A stretch of 64,000 nucleotides of DNA, taken from assembly GCF_004114615.1 (NCBI RefSeq), contig NZ_CP035300.1:2108001-2172000 (forward strand), read 5' to 3'. Each line of letters opens with the position of its first letter. Positions within the stretch are counted from its first letter, which is position 1. Below the pieces are notes generated by a model, which had not been told where the DNA came from, searched no databases, and saw only the letters and a program-made list of their open reading frames with translations. The position numbers and the translations under genes are program-made. The DNA is from Dyella sp. M7H15-1 (GTDB lineage: Bacteria; Pseudomonadota; Gammaproteobacteria; Xanthomonadales; Rhodanobacteraceae). Positions 27,732-39,004 of the stretch are shown here, piece after piece.

Positions 27732-27873
27732 GCGTCTCTCCCGCTACGCAACCGGCGCACAGGCCGGAGGAGGCACAAGCTTAACGAGTGCGGACGGCAA
27801 ATGTTAAGCCGGATACTGAACGAAGGTTGGCGACCTGCTCGCCGCCCGGACTCGCCGACTGGAAAGAGGCAAA

Positions 27874-27991
27874 GAAAAAGCCCGGACGCTACGACCGTAA
27901 GTCGCTGCATCCGGGCTGAAGCTACTGCCCCGATACCGTCGTCTGCTGTCACCGGACCTTACGATTGAAGTGGCGAGCAAACAAACAGTGC
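27874..27991 (-). ncRNA. Candidate small RNA or long 3' UTR ending in a strong terminator
   Basis: The 346-base gap 27732-28077 has no gene. On the minus strand a strong terminator (AGCCCGGA pairing with TCCGGGCT, inner GCGAC/GTCGT stem, then TTTTTC; 27917 to 27874) lies 160 bases past rimK. Upstream, TATAAA (28002-27997) could be a -10 box giving a transcript of about 115 nt. The alternative is simply a rimK 3' UTR. Confidence 0.35.
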
Positions 27992-28077
27992 GACCTTTAT
28001 AAGGGTGAGGGGGTTACGTGATAGTTAACCGGCGCTCATTGCTGAGTTAACGTCGAAAAAATCAAGGAAAGGCGAAC

Positions 28078-28995
28078 TCATTTCGCCCGATTCCCACTCT
28101 CCTTGCTGCGCTTTGCCGCTCTCCCGGCATGCCGTTCAAGATGCTTGATGATGTGCTCGGAAACGTTCACACCGGTTGCCGCCTCGATCCCTTCCAGTCC
28201 CGGGGAGGCATTCACTTCCAACACCAGCGGGCCACGGTTGGAACGCAACAGGTCGACACCCGCGATACCCAACCCAAGCGCCTGTGCGGCATTCACCGCG
28301 ATATGCTGTTCGTCAGCAGTCAACTTGGCCGCCACAGCCGTGCCGCCGCGATGCAAATTAGCGCGGAACTCGCCAGGAACCGCGTCGCGCTGCATGGCCG
28401 CCACCACGTGGCCACCGACCACGAAGCAGCGCAGGTCGGAGCCCTTGGCCTCGGCGATGAACTCCTGCACCAGAAAGTTGGCGTACAGGCCGCGAAACGC
28501 CTCGACCACACTTTGCGAAGCACTGCGTTTTTCCGCCAGCACCACGCCGGTCCCCTGGCTGCCTTCATTGAGCTTGATCACGTGCGGCGGCTCGCCCAGC
28601 ATGTCGAGCACATCGGTGGTGTCATCCGGGTTGTCACCAAAGACCGTCACCGGCATGTCCAGCCCTTTCGCGGCAAGAATTTGCAGACAGCGCAATTTGT
28701 CGCGCGCGCGCAGCACTGCATCGGAGGAGTTGGGCGTGTAAACACCCATCATCTCCAATTGACGCAATACGGCGGTACCGTAAAACGTGCTCGACGTGCC
28801 GATGCGCGGAATGGCGGCATCGATGTCGTGTAGGGTCTTGCCCTTGTAGCGAATCTTCACTTCACCCGGCGCAATGCGCACATAGCAGCGCAACGGATCG
28901 AGCACCCGCACGACATGGCCGCGCTCGCGCGCTACATCAACCAGGCGCTGCGTGGAGTAAAGCCGCGCATTACGCGACAGGATGGCGATTTTCAC
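28078..28995 (-). CDS. rimK: RimK-type alpha-L-glutamate ligase
   Basis: A 305-residue ATP-grasp ligase. RimK adds glutamates to the C-terminus of ribosomal protein S6 and makes poly-alpha-glutamate. Seen: N-terminal [12 protein letters not shown]-grasp segments [13 protein letters not shown] and [15 protein letters not shown], metal-binding [14 protein letters not shown], and the usual C-terminal [10 protein letters not shown] followed by a basic tail. The upstream zinc-protease-like gene overlaps its start by ATGA, so they are made together. Confidence 0.93.
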   Translation of the reverse strand: MKIAILSRNARLYSTQRLVDVARERGHVVRVLDPLRCYVRIAPGEVKIRYKGKTLHDIDAAIPRIGTSSTFYGTAVLRQLEMMGVYTPNSSDAVLRARDKLRCLQILAAKGLDMPVTVFGDNPDDTTDVLDMLGEPPHVIKLNEGSQGTGVVLAEKRSASQSVVEAFRGLYANFLVQEFIAEAKGSDLRCFVVGGHVVAAMQRDAVPGEFRANLHRGGTAVAAKLTADEQHIAVNAAQALGLGIAGVDLLRSNRGPLVLEVNASPGLEGIEAATGVNVSEHIIKHLERHAGRAAKRSKESGNRAK

Positions 28996-29444
28996 GGTTT
29001 GTCCACCATCGTGTGCGCAGGCCTGGGAAGGGTATAGGAAAGAGCAGGGTCGACTGTAAAGCGTCCGATCAAGGCGGTTCGCCCCAATAACATAGGAAAT
29101 AACATATGTCGGCGATCGGTCAGATTTATGTCAACGTCGAAACGTTGGCCGGCAAGCATCACCTCGGTACGAATGAACCACCGCTCGCTGCGGCCACCAC
29201 CGGTATCCACTACCACACGCCGGTCGCAGGCCGGGGCTTCGCACTGCACTTGATGCGCGGAACGCCGGCCAAGCCCCACCACAAAGCGCAGCCATGTATC
29301 ACCATCGCGCGTGAAGGTTTCCAATTGGTCCACATGCAGTGAACTGCTGCGCGCACCGGTATCAAGCTTGGCTTTGAGTACAGGTATGCCGAACTGAGGC
29401 AACGCCAGCCGCTCCCGCCAACCAAGGGTCATCACGTTCGCCAT
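28992..29444 (-). CDS. RimK-associated ATP-dependent zinc protease family protein
   Basis: A 150-residue member of the 'Zn_protease' family (retropepsin-like fold), often encoded beside rimK and sometimes called RimB. The aspartic-protease-like [10 protein letters not shown] (about 29-38) and a C-terminal [15 protein letters not shown] are family hallmarks. Partners are proposed to trim or regulate glutamylated S6. It overlaps rimK by ATGA. Confidence 0.85.
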   Translation of the reverse strand: MANVMTLGWRERLALPQFGIPVLKAKLDTGARSSSLHVDQLETFTRDGDTWLRFVVGLGRRSAHQVQCEAPACDRRVVVDTGGGRSERWFIRTEVMLAGQRFDVDINLTDRRHMLFPMLLGRTALIGRFTVDPALSYTLPRPAHTMVDKP

Positions 29445-31841
<2,397 letters not shown>

Positions 31842-31883
31842 GTGATGACCTGAACCGTGGTCTTTTGCGGTCTTCTGAGTAAA

Positions 31884-32029
31884 ACCTGATTCCGTGAGCT
31901 CCTGACTCGCACCCCGCATTGCCCGCTTGCTTTGCGTGAGATCACCCACTCACCCGCCGGGTGAGTCAAAGATCACTCGCAAACCCAGACTCCATGCGCA
32001 CTGTGCGTTAGGAGGTTACGGAATCAGGT
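31884..32029. mobile_element. 146-bp mini insertion element with 20-bp inverted ends
   Basis: The left end (31884-31904, ACCTGATTCCGTGAGCTCCT) and right end (32010-32029) are inverted repeats matching at 18 of 20 positions. The body is non-coding and holds a hairpin (CTCACCCGCCGGGTGAG, about 31950-31966). A third copy of the end lies at 29702-29722, 20 of 21 identical to the inverted left end. The CCTGATTC start is reminiscent of IS1380-family termini (inference), fitting the transposase scar near 29.8 kb. Confidence 0.55.
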
Positions 32030-32036
32030 AAAAATC

Positions 32037-32110
32037 TGGAGCGGGTGAAGGGAATCGAACCCTCGTCAGTAGCTTGGGAAGCTACAGCTCTACCATTGAG
32101 CTACACCCGC
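32037..32110 (-). tRNA. tRNA-Gly (anticodon CCC)
   Basis: The minus strand folds as a full cloverleaf: acceptor GCGGGTG with CACCCGC, D-arm GTAGCTCAATGGTAGAGC, anticodon stem GTAGC/GCTAC with loop TTCCCAA, T-arm GAGGGTTCGATTCCCTT, encoded CCA at 32037-32039. Its 3' end faces the cholesterol oxidase insert, the usual side for islands. The next 200 bases (32111-32313) before flhA show nothing recognisable. Confidence 0.97.
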
Positions 32111-32313
32111 AACGCGTCCGTCGATGGTAACCGGCGGATGCCGCTTTTGGAATCCTGGGCGCGCAGATGAACCGGAGACCTGATTAGTACTGAGCATTGG
32201 AGAGGGCCGATGTCACTTGGTCATACTGGGGTAACTGTCCTTGCGGGCCTGTAGCTCCAGAACAACTGTTGATCGGCACCGTTAACGGATGAACCAAGAA
32301 TGGTTGTGATGGG

Positions 32314-34407
32314 TTATCCCAGCGTGCCTACAATACTCACTTCCTTCGTCTCCGGAATTTCGTTGTACGACAACACATGCAAGCCCGCTGCAAACAGACG
32401 TGCGTAACGCGCAAGAATCGGGCGCAGACGCGGAATCACCAGCAGCAACGGCGAGATGCCCTGCTGCTTCAACTGCTCGCGTACAGCCGGCATGTTGAGT
32501 TGCATTTGGCCCAGTACATTCGGGTCGATCGGATAGTTGTCTAGCACGATGCGCCCGCCGCCCGCCTGTTCGGCACGACTGAGGTCGGCAAGCAACATGC
32601 GCTCCAGCTCCGGCGTCAGGCTGAAGCCCTTCACCTCTGGCTGCACGCCGGCAATGCCCGCGACGATTTGGCGGCGCAGCGCGCAACGCACCTCGGCCAC
32701 CAACAACACCGGTTCCTTGGTGGTTTCGGAGGCTTCCACCAGGGTCGCGGCAATCGCTCCGATATCTTTCAGCGACACATTTTCAGTCAGCAACAAACGG
32801 AACACCTTGCGCAACTGGCTGTGCGTCATACATTTGCCCAACGCATCGCTCAACGCAGGGGCCAGTGCCGTCAAACGCTCCAGCATCGCCGTGACATTGT
32901 CGAAACTGAAAAGCTCCGATAGATGATCGTGCACCACTTTGGAGACATGCGTGGCGATGACCGTGGCGCAATCCACCACCTGATAACCCAATCCCAGGGC
33001 GTGTGCCTTTTCGCTCGGCTCGATCCAGGTGACGCGCATGCCGTAAGCCGGGTCCACACCTGGCACGCCATCCAGATCACCGTAAACAGATGGTGATGGA
33101 ATCGCCATCAGGCGATCGGCATGCACCTGTGCCTGCTCGACCACCGTGCCGCTGAGGATGATGGAGTATTGCGCAGGCGGCTGACCGAGATCGTCACGTG
33201 CACCTATCGGGGGCACCAGAAAACCCAGGGTTTCGGACAGGCTCTGGCGCATGCCGCGCAAACGCTTGGTAAGCGGCGAACCTTGTGCCTCGTCGATCAT
33301 GCCCACTAGCTTGTAACCCAGCGACACGGATACCGACTCCACGTACGGCAAACTGGCCCAATCCAGCGCGGGCTGGTTGGGGGCGAGCGGCGCCGCCTCC
33401 ACCTCGCGCACCGAAGTGTCTTCGGGCTGTCCCTGCTTGCGCTGCAAGCGCCAGCCGATGAAGCCCAGCAGTGCGGCAAAACCAAGGAAGGTAAGCGCCG
33501 GCATGCCCGGCAGCAGCGCCAGCAGGAACAGCAGGCTCGCACCGCCGAACAGCACATTCGGCGAAGCCAGCAACTGCTTGCTGAGCTGCTGGTCGAGATC
33601 ACCATCCGAACTGATACGCGTGACGATGATCGCCGCGGCGGCCGACAACAGCAGCGCCGGAATCTGCGCCACCAGGCCGTCACCGATGGTGAGCAGGCCA
33701 AACAGGTGGAATGCTTCGGATGCACTCAGGCCGTGCATCAGCATGCCGATCGCCACACCGCCGATCAGGTTGATGATCAGCACCAGGATGCCGGCGATGG
33801 CATCACCACGCACGAACTTGGACGCACCGTCCATCGACCCGTAGAAATCCGCTTCGGTGGCGATTTCGGCGCGACGCTGCTGCGCCTGCTCCTGGGTGAT
33901 CAGGCCAGCGTTAAGATCGGCGTCGATCGCCATCTGCTTGCCGGGCAGCGCATCCAGGGTGAAACGCGCCGACACTTCGGAAATACGCTCCGACCCCTTG
34001 GTCACCACCACGAAGTTGATGATCATCAAAATGACGAACACCACCAGGCCGACCACGAAGTTGTTGCCGATCACTACGTTACCGAAGGCTTCGACCACGT
34101 GACCGGCCGCATCGGTGCCGTTATGGCCGTTGAGCAGCACCGCGCGCGTGGAGGCCACGTTGAGCATCAGGCGCATCAAGGTCGCACCCAGGATCACGGT
34201 GGGGAAAGCCGAAAAATCCAGCGGCTTCTTCACCGTCACGCTGACCAGGATCACCACCACCGCCAAGGCGATGTTGAACGTGAACAGCACGTCCAGCAAC
34301 ATCGGCGGCAACGGCAGGATCAGCATGCCGAGGATGATCAACAGCGCGATCGGTGCGCCGAATTTCTGCTTGCGCAGGTGGATCATGAAAGCGGTCATCA
34401 TATTCAT
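32314..34407 (-). CDS. flhA: Flagellar type III export gate protein FlhA (lateral-type)
   Basis: A 697-residue export-gate protein. Eight N-terminal membrane helices (to about residue 330) include the conserved PLPPMLLDVLFTFNIALA and the FHIPEP-type cytoplasmic loop (SARFTLDALPGKQMAIDADLNAG), which couples proton flow to secretion. The C-terminal cytoplasmic part forms the nonameric ring that docks chaperone-substrate pairs. It is the last gene of the block and overlaps flhB by ATGA. Confidence 0.95.
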   Translation of the reverse strand: MNMMTAFMIHLRKQKFGAPIALLIILGMLILPLPPMLLDVLFTFNIALAVVVILVSVTVKKPLDFSAFPTVILGATLMRLMLNVASTRAVLLNGHNGTDAAGHVVEAFGNVVIGNNFVVGLVVFVILMIINFVVVTKGSERISEVSARFTLDALPGKQMAIDADLNAGLITQEQAQQRRAEIATEADFYGSMDGASKFVRGDAIAGILVLIINLIGGVAIGMLMHGLSASEAFHLFGLLTIGDGLVAQIPALLLSAAAAIIVTRISSDGDLDQQLSKQLLASPNVLFGGASLLFLLALLPGMPALTFLGFAALLGFIGWRLQRKQGQPEDTSVREVEAAPLAPNQPALDWASLPYVESVSVSLGYKLVGMIDEAQGSPLTKRLRGMRQSLSETLGFLVPPIGARDDLGQPPAQYSIILSGTVVEQAQVHADRLMAIPSPSVYGDLDGVPGVDPAYGMRVTWIEPSEKAHALGLGYQVVDCATVIATHVSKVVHDHLSELFSFDNVTAMLERLTALAPALSDALGKCMTHSQLRKVFRLLLTENVSLKDIGAIAATLVEASETTKEPVLLVAEVRCALRRQIVAGIAGVQPEVKGFSLTPELERMLLADLSRAEQAGGGRIVLDNYPIDPNVLGQMQLNMPAVREQLKQQGISPLLLVIPRLRPILARYARLFAAGLHVLSYNEIPETKEVSIVGTLG

Positions 34408-35552
34408 GGCTGATGTGGATCGGATAGGTTTTGGGGAATGTCGAAATCAGTGGGCAACAACGGCTGGGCCGAACGCTGCCCCTTGCGGAACGCCTTGATC
34501 TGCAGCACGTAGGTCAACACCTGCGCCACCGCGCGATACAGCACCGCGGGAATCTGCTGGTTGACCTGGCTGCTGCGGTAGATGGCGCGTGCCAGCGGTG
34601 GCATCTCCAGCACCTCGACCTTGTGCTCGCGCGCCACCTGGCGGATGAACAACGCGGTCTCATCGATGCCCTTGGCCAGCACATAGGGCGCTTGCGCCTT
34701 GTTTTCGTCGTACTTCAGCGCCACGGCATAGTGGGTCGGATTGACTACCACCACATCCGCATCCGGCACCATCTTGCGGATGCTGCGGTGAGCCATCTGG
34801 CGCTGCAACTGACGAATGCGGCTCTTCACTTCCGGCCGGCCTTCGTTGTTCTTGTGTTCTTCCTTCACATCTTTCTTGCTCATGCGTTGTTCGCGCATGT
34901 ACAGCATTTTTTGCAGCGGCACGTCGATCAGCGAAAAAGCGATCAGGATCGCGCTGAGCACCAGCACCGAATCCATCAACAAGGTTGTGCCGCCGTGCAG
35001 CGCGTCGACCATGGGCACGCCCTGCAGGCGCGCGAAACCATCCAGATTGGCACGGCATAGGTACCACAGCACCGCACCGACAGCGATCACCTTCACAAGG
35101 GTGGTGCCAAGCTGCGCATAGTGCTTGCCCGACACCAGCCGCTTCAGATTGCTCAGCGGATTGAGCCGGTTGAACTTGGGCGCGAAATTCTTCGGCACGA
35201 ACATCCAGCCGCCCGGAATCATCGACGCCGCGATCACGCATAAAGGCACGGCCAGCAGCGGCAACACCATCTTCGCGACCAGGAATAGTACGCTCGGAAA
35301 CATCAGCGAGCTGGCGTTGTTCACGGCATCCAGCCCGTCATCCAACCCGTCGAAACGCGCCAGCGACAGCGCGAACAAGTGGCGTAAGTCAGCCAGCCAA
35401 CTCGGCATCAGCATGATCAGGATCTTCAGCGCGACAAACAGCCCCGCCGCCGTGCCGATATCCTTGGAACGTGCAACCTGCCCTTCTTCGCGTGCCTTGC
35501 GCAGCTTTTGCGGGGTGGCCTTTTCAGTCTTGTCGCCGGTGCTAGCCTGCAT
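34404..35552 (-). CDS. flhB: Flagellar export switch protein FlhB (lateral-type)
   Basis: A 382-residue gate protein with four helices (about 30-210) and a cytoplasmic tail that cleaves itself at NPTH (Asn 271) to switch export from rod/hook to filament. The start (TGDKTEKATPQKLRKAREEGQ) is typical. ATG 35552 is preceded by AAGGAG. That ribosome site and the first codons are duplicated in inverted form at 35701-35724 by a palindrome. Confidence 0.95.
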   Translation of the reverse strand: MQASTGDKTEKATPQKLRKAREEGQVARSKDIGTAAGLFVALKILIMLMPSWLADLRHLFALSLARFDGLDDGLDAVNNASSLMFPSVLFLVAKMVLPLLAVPLCVIAASMIPGGWMFVPKNFAPKFNRLNPLSNLKRLVSGKHYAQLGTTLVKVIAVGAVLWYLCRANLDGFARLQGVPMVDALHGGTTLLMDSVLVLSAILIAFSLIDVPLQKMLYMREQRMSKKDVKEEHKNNEGRPEVKSRIRQLQRQMAHRSIRKMVPDADVVVVNPTHYAVALKYDENKAQAPYVLAKGIDETALFIRQVAREHKVEVLEMPPLARAIYRSSQVNQQIPAVLYRAVAQVLTYVLQIKAFRKGQRSAQPLLPTDFDIPQNLSDPHQP

Positions 35553-35724
35553 TTCTTACACTCCTTCGTAGCGAGGGCGTCGAGCCGCCGGCCTGAGGCA
35601 CGATGCGGGCCGAGGGCGAGTGCAGGCGTACTCGACCGTACGTCAAGCTCGCCCTCGGTTCGCAGCGCGCCTCAGGCCGAGTGGATCGGCGGCCGCAGTA
35701 GAAGGAGTGTGAGAAATGCAGGCT
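35544..35724. repeat. 181-bp palindrome between fliR and flhB
   Basis: Outer arms 35544-35567 and 35701-35724 pair with one mismatch and contain the flhB ribosome site and start codon. Inner arms (about 35578-35622 and 35648-35692, with GCCTGAGGC and GAGGGCGAG) pair imperfectly around a loop holding GACCGTACG. Similar peptides result from both strands, but no gene is supported. It fills the fliR-flhB gap, where other junctions overlap. Confidence 0.7.
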
Positions 35725-35732
35725 CATCTGAC

Positions 35733-36518
35733 TCATACCTTGCCTCCCCGCGCGGCCATGCTATCGAGCAGGTCCAGTACGTGCGCCATCATGCGGCTGA
35801 AATGTTCGGGCACCGCCGGTACCAGCACGATCACCAGCAGCAAGCCAAACAGCGTGTAGATCGCAAAGCCAAGCGAAAACAGATTCAGCGTTGGCGCGAC
35901 ACGGCTGAGAAAGCCCATACCCACCTGCACCACCATGATCGCGAAGACGATCGGCAAGGCCATCATCAACGCCACCGCAAACACCCAGCCCACGGCGTGC
36001 GCCATGTGTTGCAACGATGCCGCGTCCACGCCACCGCTGCCGATCGGCCAGATGTGGAAGCTGCGCGACAACACCTGCGTCACCACCAGATGGCCGTCCA
36101 TCGAGAAGAACAACAGCATGAACAGTACATACAACAGGCTCGACATCGCATCGCTCTGTGTACCGTTGACCGGGTCGTTCAACATCGCCATCGATAGGCC
36201 CATCTGCGACGAGATCAAGGTACCCAGCACCATCAGTCCAGCCAGCACCAGATGGAAAGCGAAACCCAGCACCGCGCCGACCATGATTTGTTCGGCCATC
36301 GCCGCGATGCCCGGCACCGAAATCGGATCGACCTGTGGCATCTCCGGCAAGGCGGGTTGCGCCACGATCGCCAGCGCCAGCGCAATCAAAGCGCGGGCGC
36401 GCATCGGAATCATCGCTTCACCCAACACGGGCGCGGCGGCCAGCGTCGCCATGAAGCGGCAAAACGGCCACACAACAGCCGCGACCAGCGCAGGTAGCTG
36501 TTGTATGAGCTGTTCCAT
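35733..36518 (-). CDS. fliR: Flagellar export gate protein FliR
   Basis: A 261-residue membrane protein of the FliPQR core channel. About six hydrophobic helices, an N-terminal PALVAAVVWPFCRFMATLAAAPVL-like opening and the conserved FHLVLAGLM region near residue 105 fit the family. It starts 2 bases after the fliQ stop. Confidence 0.92.
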   Translation of the reverse strand: MEQLIQQLPALVAAVVWPFCRFMATLAAAPVLGEAMIPMRARALIALALAIVAQPALPEMPQVDPISVPGIAAMAEQIMVGAVLGFAFHLVLAGLMVLGTLISSQMGLSMAMLNDPVNGTQSDAMSSLLYVLFMLLFFSMDGHLVVTQVLSRSFHIWPIGSGGVDAASLQHMAHAVGWVFAVALMMALPIVFAIMVVQVGMGFLSRVAPTLNLFSLGFAIYTLFGLLLVIVLVPAVPEHFSRMMAHVLDLLDSMAARGGKV

Positions 36519-36520
36519 GG

Positions 36521-36790
36521 CTATCCCACCAACTGCGACGCTTTCTGGAAAATGGTCACGGTGTACTGCATCAGCTTGTCACTGACCCAGTACCCCGTCA
36601 GACCAATCGCCGTGAGCGTCACCATCAGGCGCGGCAGAAAGCTCATGGTCTGTTCGTTGATCTGCGTGGCGGCCTGGAACAGGCTGACCAGCACACCCAC
36701 CACCAGACCCGGCGCAATTAGCACCATCAGAATCAACATCACCAGGCGCAGGGCGTCGGCAATCAGCTCAGCGGCAATATCCGGCGTCAT
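36521..36790 (-). CDS. fliQ: Flagellar export gate protein FliQ
   Basis: An 89-residue two-helix protein, four copies of which wrap the FliPR core. PGLVVGVLVSLFQAATQINEQT is the family signature. Its ribosome site (AAAGAGG, 9 bases ahead) lies in the terminal arm of the 272-bp palindrome upstream, so the repeat probably supplies the translation signal. Confidence 0.94.
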   Translation of the reverse strand: MTPDIAAELIADALRLVMLILMVLIAPGLVVGVLVSLFQAATQINEQTMSFLPRLMVTLTAIGLTGYWVSDKLMQYTVTIFQKASQLVG

Positions 36791-37061
36791 GGTAAGAGCC
36801 TCTTTAGGGTCTCGGCGTAGCCCGCGTTGCTACGGTGCGTCCGCCAGGTGGTAGTGCGCGGCGCAGCGCTTGCCTGGCTGGCAAGCCAAGCCGCGCACTG
36901 CCGCATGGTGGATGCACCGTGGCAACCCGAAGGGCCGGGTCGGTTTGCCCGCCGGGCTGCGTCCTCACTCAGTTGTGTATCGACATACACGCCTTCGTTC
37001 CTCCTTGCCCGTCAGGCAAACAGATCCCGGCGCGGGCCACGCCGAGACCCTAAAGCGGCTC
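36790..37061. repeat. 272-bp palindromic repeat between fliP and fliQ
   Basis: Outer arms at about 36790-36822 and 37029-37061 pair with few mismatches (core TTTAGGGTCTCGGCGT). Inside, GTTGCTACGGTGCGTCC pairs with a matching arm near 36910-36932, and GTGTATCGACATACAC forms a small dyad. It fits exactly between the fliP stop and the fliQ start. The structure suggests a composite of dispersed repeats inserted at the junction. Confidence 0.7.
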
Positions 37062-37816
37062 TAAAAGCTCTTGATGCTGGTGATCAGCGTACTAACCGTG
37101 AGCGACCAACCGTCCACTAATACGAACAACAGCAGCTTCAGCGGCAGCGATATCACCAGTGGCGACAACATCATCATGCCCATCGCCATCAGAATCGACG
37201 CGACGATGATGTCGATTAGCAAAAAGGGGATGAACAGCATGCATCCGATCTGGAAGGCTGTCTTCAGTTCACTGAGCAGGAACGCTGACAGCTTCACCAC
37301 GAAGGAATGCTCCATCGGGTCTGCCACTTCCGGCGCATTGGCCAGCTTGGCAACGTGTGCCAAGGTGGCCTTGCTGGTCTGCGCCAGCATGAACTTGGAC
37401 AGCGGGTCTTCCGCTTCGCGCAAGGCGTCCTGCATGCTGATCTGATCCTGGTCGTAAGGCACCACGGCCTTGTCCCAAACCTGTTTGGCCACCGGCTGCA
37501 TGGTCAGCATGGTCAGTACCAGCGCGACGCCGGTGATGATGCGTGGCGGCAGTCCCTGCTGCAGGCCAAGGCCTTGGCGCAACAGCGACAACACAATCGT
37601 GTAACGCAGAAAGCTGGTCATGGTGAGCAACAGCGCGGGCACCAACCCGAGCAGCGTCATCAACACCAAAATCTGGGTCTTCACCGTAAACGGCTTGTCG
37701 CTGCCATCGTTGATGGAGATGCTCAGCGGTTCAGCCAGTGCAGGCTGCGCAATCAACAATCCAGGTACCAGCACAGCCAGAGTCACCTTGACGCTCTTGC
37801 GCAGCCAAATCTTCAT
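37061..37816 (-). CDS. fliP: Flagellar export gate protein FliP
   Basis: A 251-residue channel subunit with a cleavable signal peptide (to about QPALA, residue 28), as usual for FliP. TSFLRYTIVLSLLRQGLG and the C-terminal FQIGCMLFIPFLLIDIIVASILMAMGMMMLSP are signatures (quoted here in part as family landmarks). It overlaps fliN by ATGA; no fliO lies between them. Confidence 0.95.
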   Translation of the reverse strand: MKIWLRKSVKVTLAVLVPGLLIAQPALAEPLSISINDGSDKPFTVKTQILVLMTLLGLVPALLLTMTSFLRYTIVLSLLRQGLGLQQGLPPRIITGVALVLTMLTMQPVAKQVWDKAVVPYDQDQISMQDALREAEDPLSKFMLAQTSKATLAHVAKLANAPEVADPMEHSFVVKLSAFLLSELKTAFQIGCMLFIPFLLIDIIVASILMAMGMMMLSPLVISLPLKLLLFVLVDGWSLTVSTLITSIKSF

Positions 37817-38151
37817 GACGTGAGCGCCTCAAGATCTTCCAGCTCGACGATCTTCAGGCCGTAGTTCTCGCCCGAGACCACCACTTCGGCACGACCGATC
37901 TGCGCGCCATTCACCTTGATCGCCAGTGGCTCGCCGGCGAGGCGATCCAGTTCGACCACCGAACCCTGCTCCAACGCAGCCAGCTCGGATAGCGACATGC
38001 TAGCGGCGCCTACTTCCAGGGTCAGACGCACGGGAATCTTGCGCAGCATGCGCATGGAGGGGCGGCGCGGTGTTTCCAGCGCGGCGGGCGCTTCCAGCAT
38101 GTCCAACTCGTCCAGGTTCAGGTCAAGATCGTCCACGTGTTCAAGGCTCAT
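37813..38151 (-). CDS. fliN: Flagellar motor switch protein FliN
   Basis: A 112-residue C-ring protein. ATG 38151 was chosen because it follows the fliM stop by 7 bases with GAGTGA ahead; the longer frame would overlap fliM. An acidic N-terminal stretch precedes the SpoA fold: IPVRLTLEVG, LSELAALEQGSVVELDR, GEPLAIKVNG and GENYGLKIVEL. It forms the base of the switch complex and docks FliH. Confidence 0.92.
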   Translation of the reverse strand: MSLEHVDDLDLNLDELDMLEAPAALETPRRPSMRMLRKIPVRLTLEVGAASMSLSELAALEQGSVVELDRLAGEPLAIKVNGAQIGRAEVVVSGENYGLKIVELEDLEALTS

Positions 38152-38158
38152 ATCGGTT

Positions 38159-39004
38159 TCACTCAGCGTTTTCGAAAGAAGTAAGGCAAAGGGTGCCGCC
38201 ATGTTCGGCAACAGCGGCATGGAACAAACAGGTGTCGCCTACCATTACCTCGGCGGTATCAGGCATGCGCACCGGCAATACATCGCCGGGTGCCAGACGC
38301 ATCACGTCGTCCAGCAACCATTCTTTGGTCAGCATGCGTGCCGACAGCCTGATCGGCAGACGTTCGGCCAGTGGCGTTTCGTTTTTCGCCACGGGTGTGG
38401 CCGTAGCGCGGCGCGGTGCGGCAGCGGCAAAGATCAGACCCAACCAGGCGTCATCGACAGCGATTTCGAGCAGGCCGGCGATGCCAAGATGGCGTTCCTC
38501 CATCTCGATACGGATGATGCGATCACTCATCGCCGGCATACGCAGGGGTTCCGGTACAAAGCCGACATCCATCGACGGCATCACGCAGGTGCGCAATACA
38601 TCGAGCAGCGCCAAGCCCGTTGCGGCACCAAAGCGGCGCTCGGTTTCGATTTCAGGCGAGTTCTCGTCGATCTTCATCGCGCCTTTGTCGCCATAGTGAT
38701 AACCCAGCATGGCGAGCAACAGACGACGCTCCAACCGCACCGACAACGTGCCCGCCGGCGTGATGTAAGTACGCCATGACGCGTCACCCTGACCTGCCAC
38801 ATACGAACCGATAGCAACGTGGTTGATGACAAACCCCGCGCCATGGCGATGATTGAAGCGGCCCGCCAGATGGCGATCGAGCTGGCGCCCGAGGCGTTGA
38901 TTGAAATCTTCCAGCAGATGGAACGGCCGACCCAGCGTGCACGGGTCCAGTACCTGATGACGGCGCTCTGCCGTGGAAGAAGGATGGCGGCTGGACATCG
39001 ACAC
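38159..39004 (-). CDS. fliM: Short, divergent flagellar motor switch protein FliM
   Basis: A 281-residue switch protein, about 50 residues shorter than E. coli FliM. The middle CheC-like domain and C-terminal SpoA domain (LPIRLSARMLTKEWLLDDVMRLAPGDVLPV; partial landmarks) are recognisable and place it beside FliN. The usual N-terminal CheY-binding peptide (LSQxEIDALL) is not present: the protein opens SSRHPSSTAERRHQVLDPC. GGN-type FliG-binding signature is also hard to see. Its motor may not switch in answer to CheY, or may do so differently. Confidence 0.82.
   Translation of the reverse strand: MSMSSRHPSSTAERRHQVLDPCTLGRPFHLLEDFNQRLGRQLDRHLAGRFNHRHGAGFVINHVAIGSYVAGQGDASWRTYITPAGTLSVRLERRLLLAMLGYHYGDKGAMKIDENSPEIETERRFGAATGLALLDVLRTCVMPSMDVGFVPEPLRMPAMSDRIIRIEMEERHLGIAGLLEIAVDDAWLGLIFAAAAPRRATATPVAKNETPLAERLPIRLSARMLTKEWLLDDVMRLAPGDVLPVRMPDTAEVMVGDTCLFHAAVAEHGGTLCLTSFENAE

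Noticed and set aside
35542-35736. 64-codon open frame overlapping the fliR stop by ATGA
   Set aside because: It lies wholly in the fliR-flhB palindrome and both strands yield similar peptides, so it is a by-product of the repeat.
36787-37120. Several short frames between fliP and fliQ
   Set aside because: All derive from the 272-bp palindrome; none has a ribosome site or known domain.
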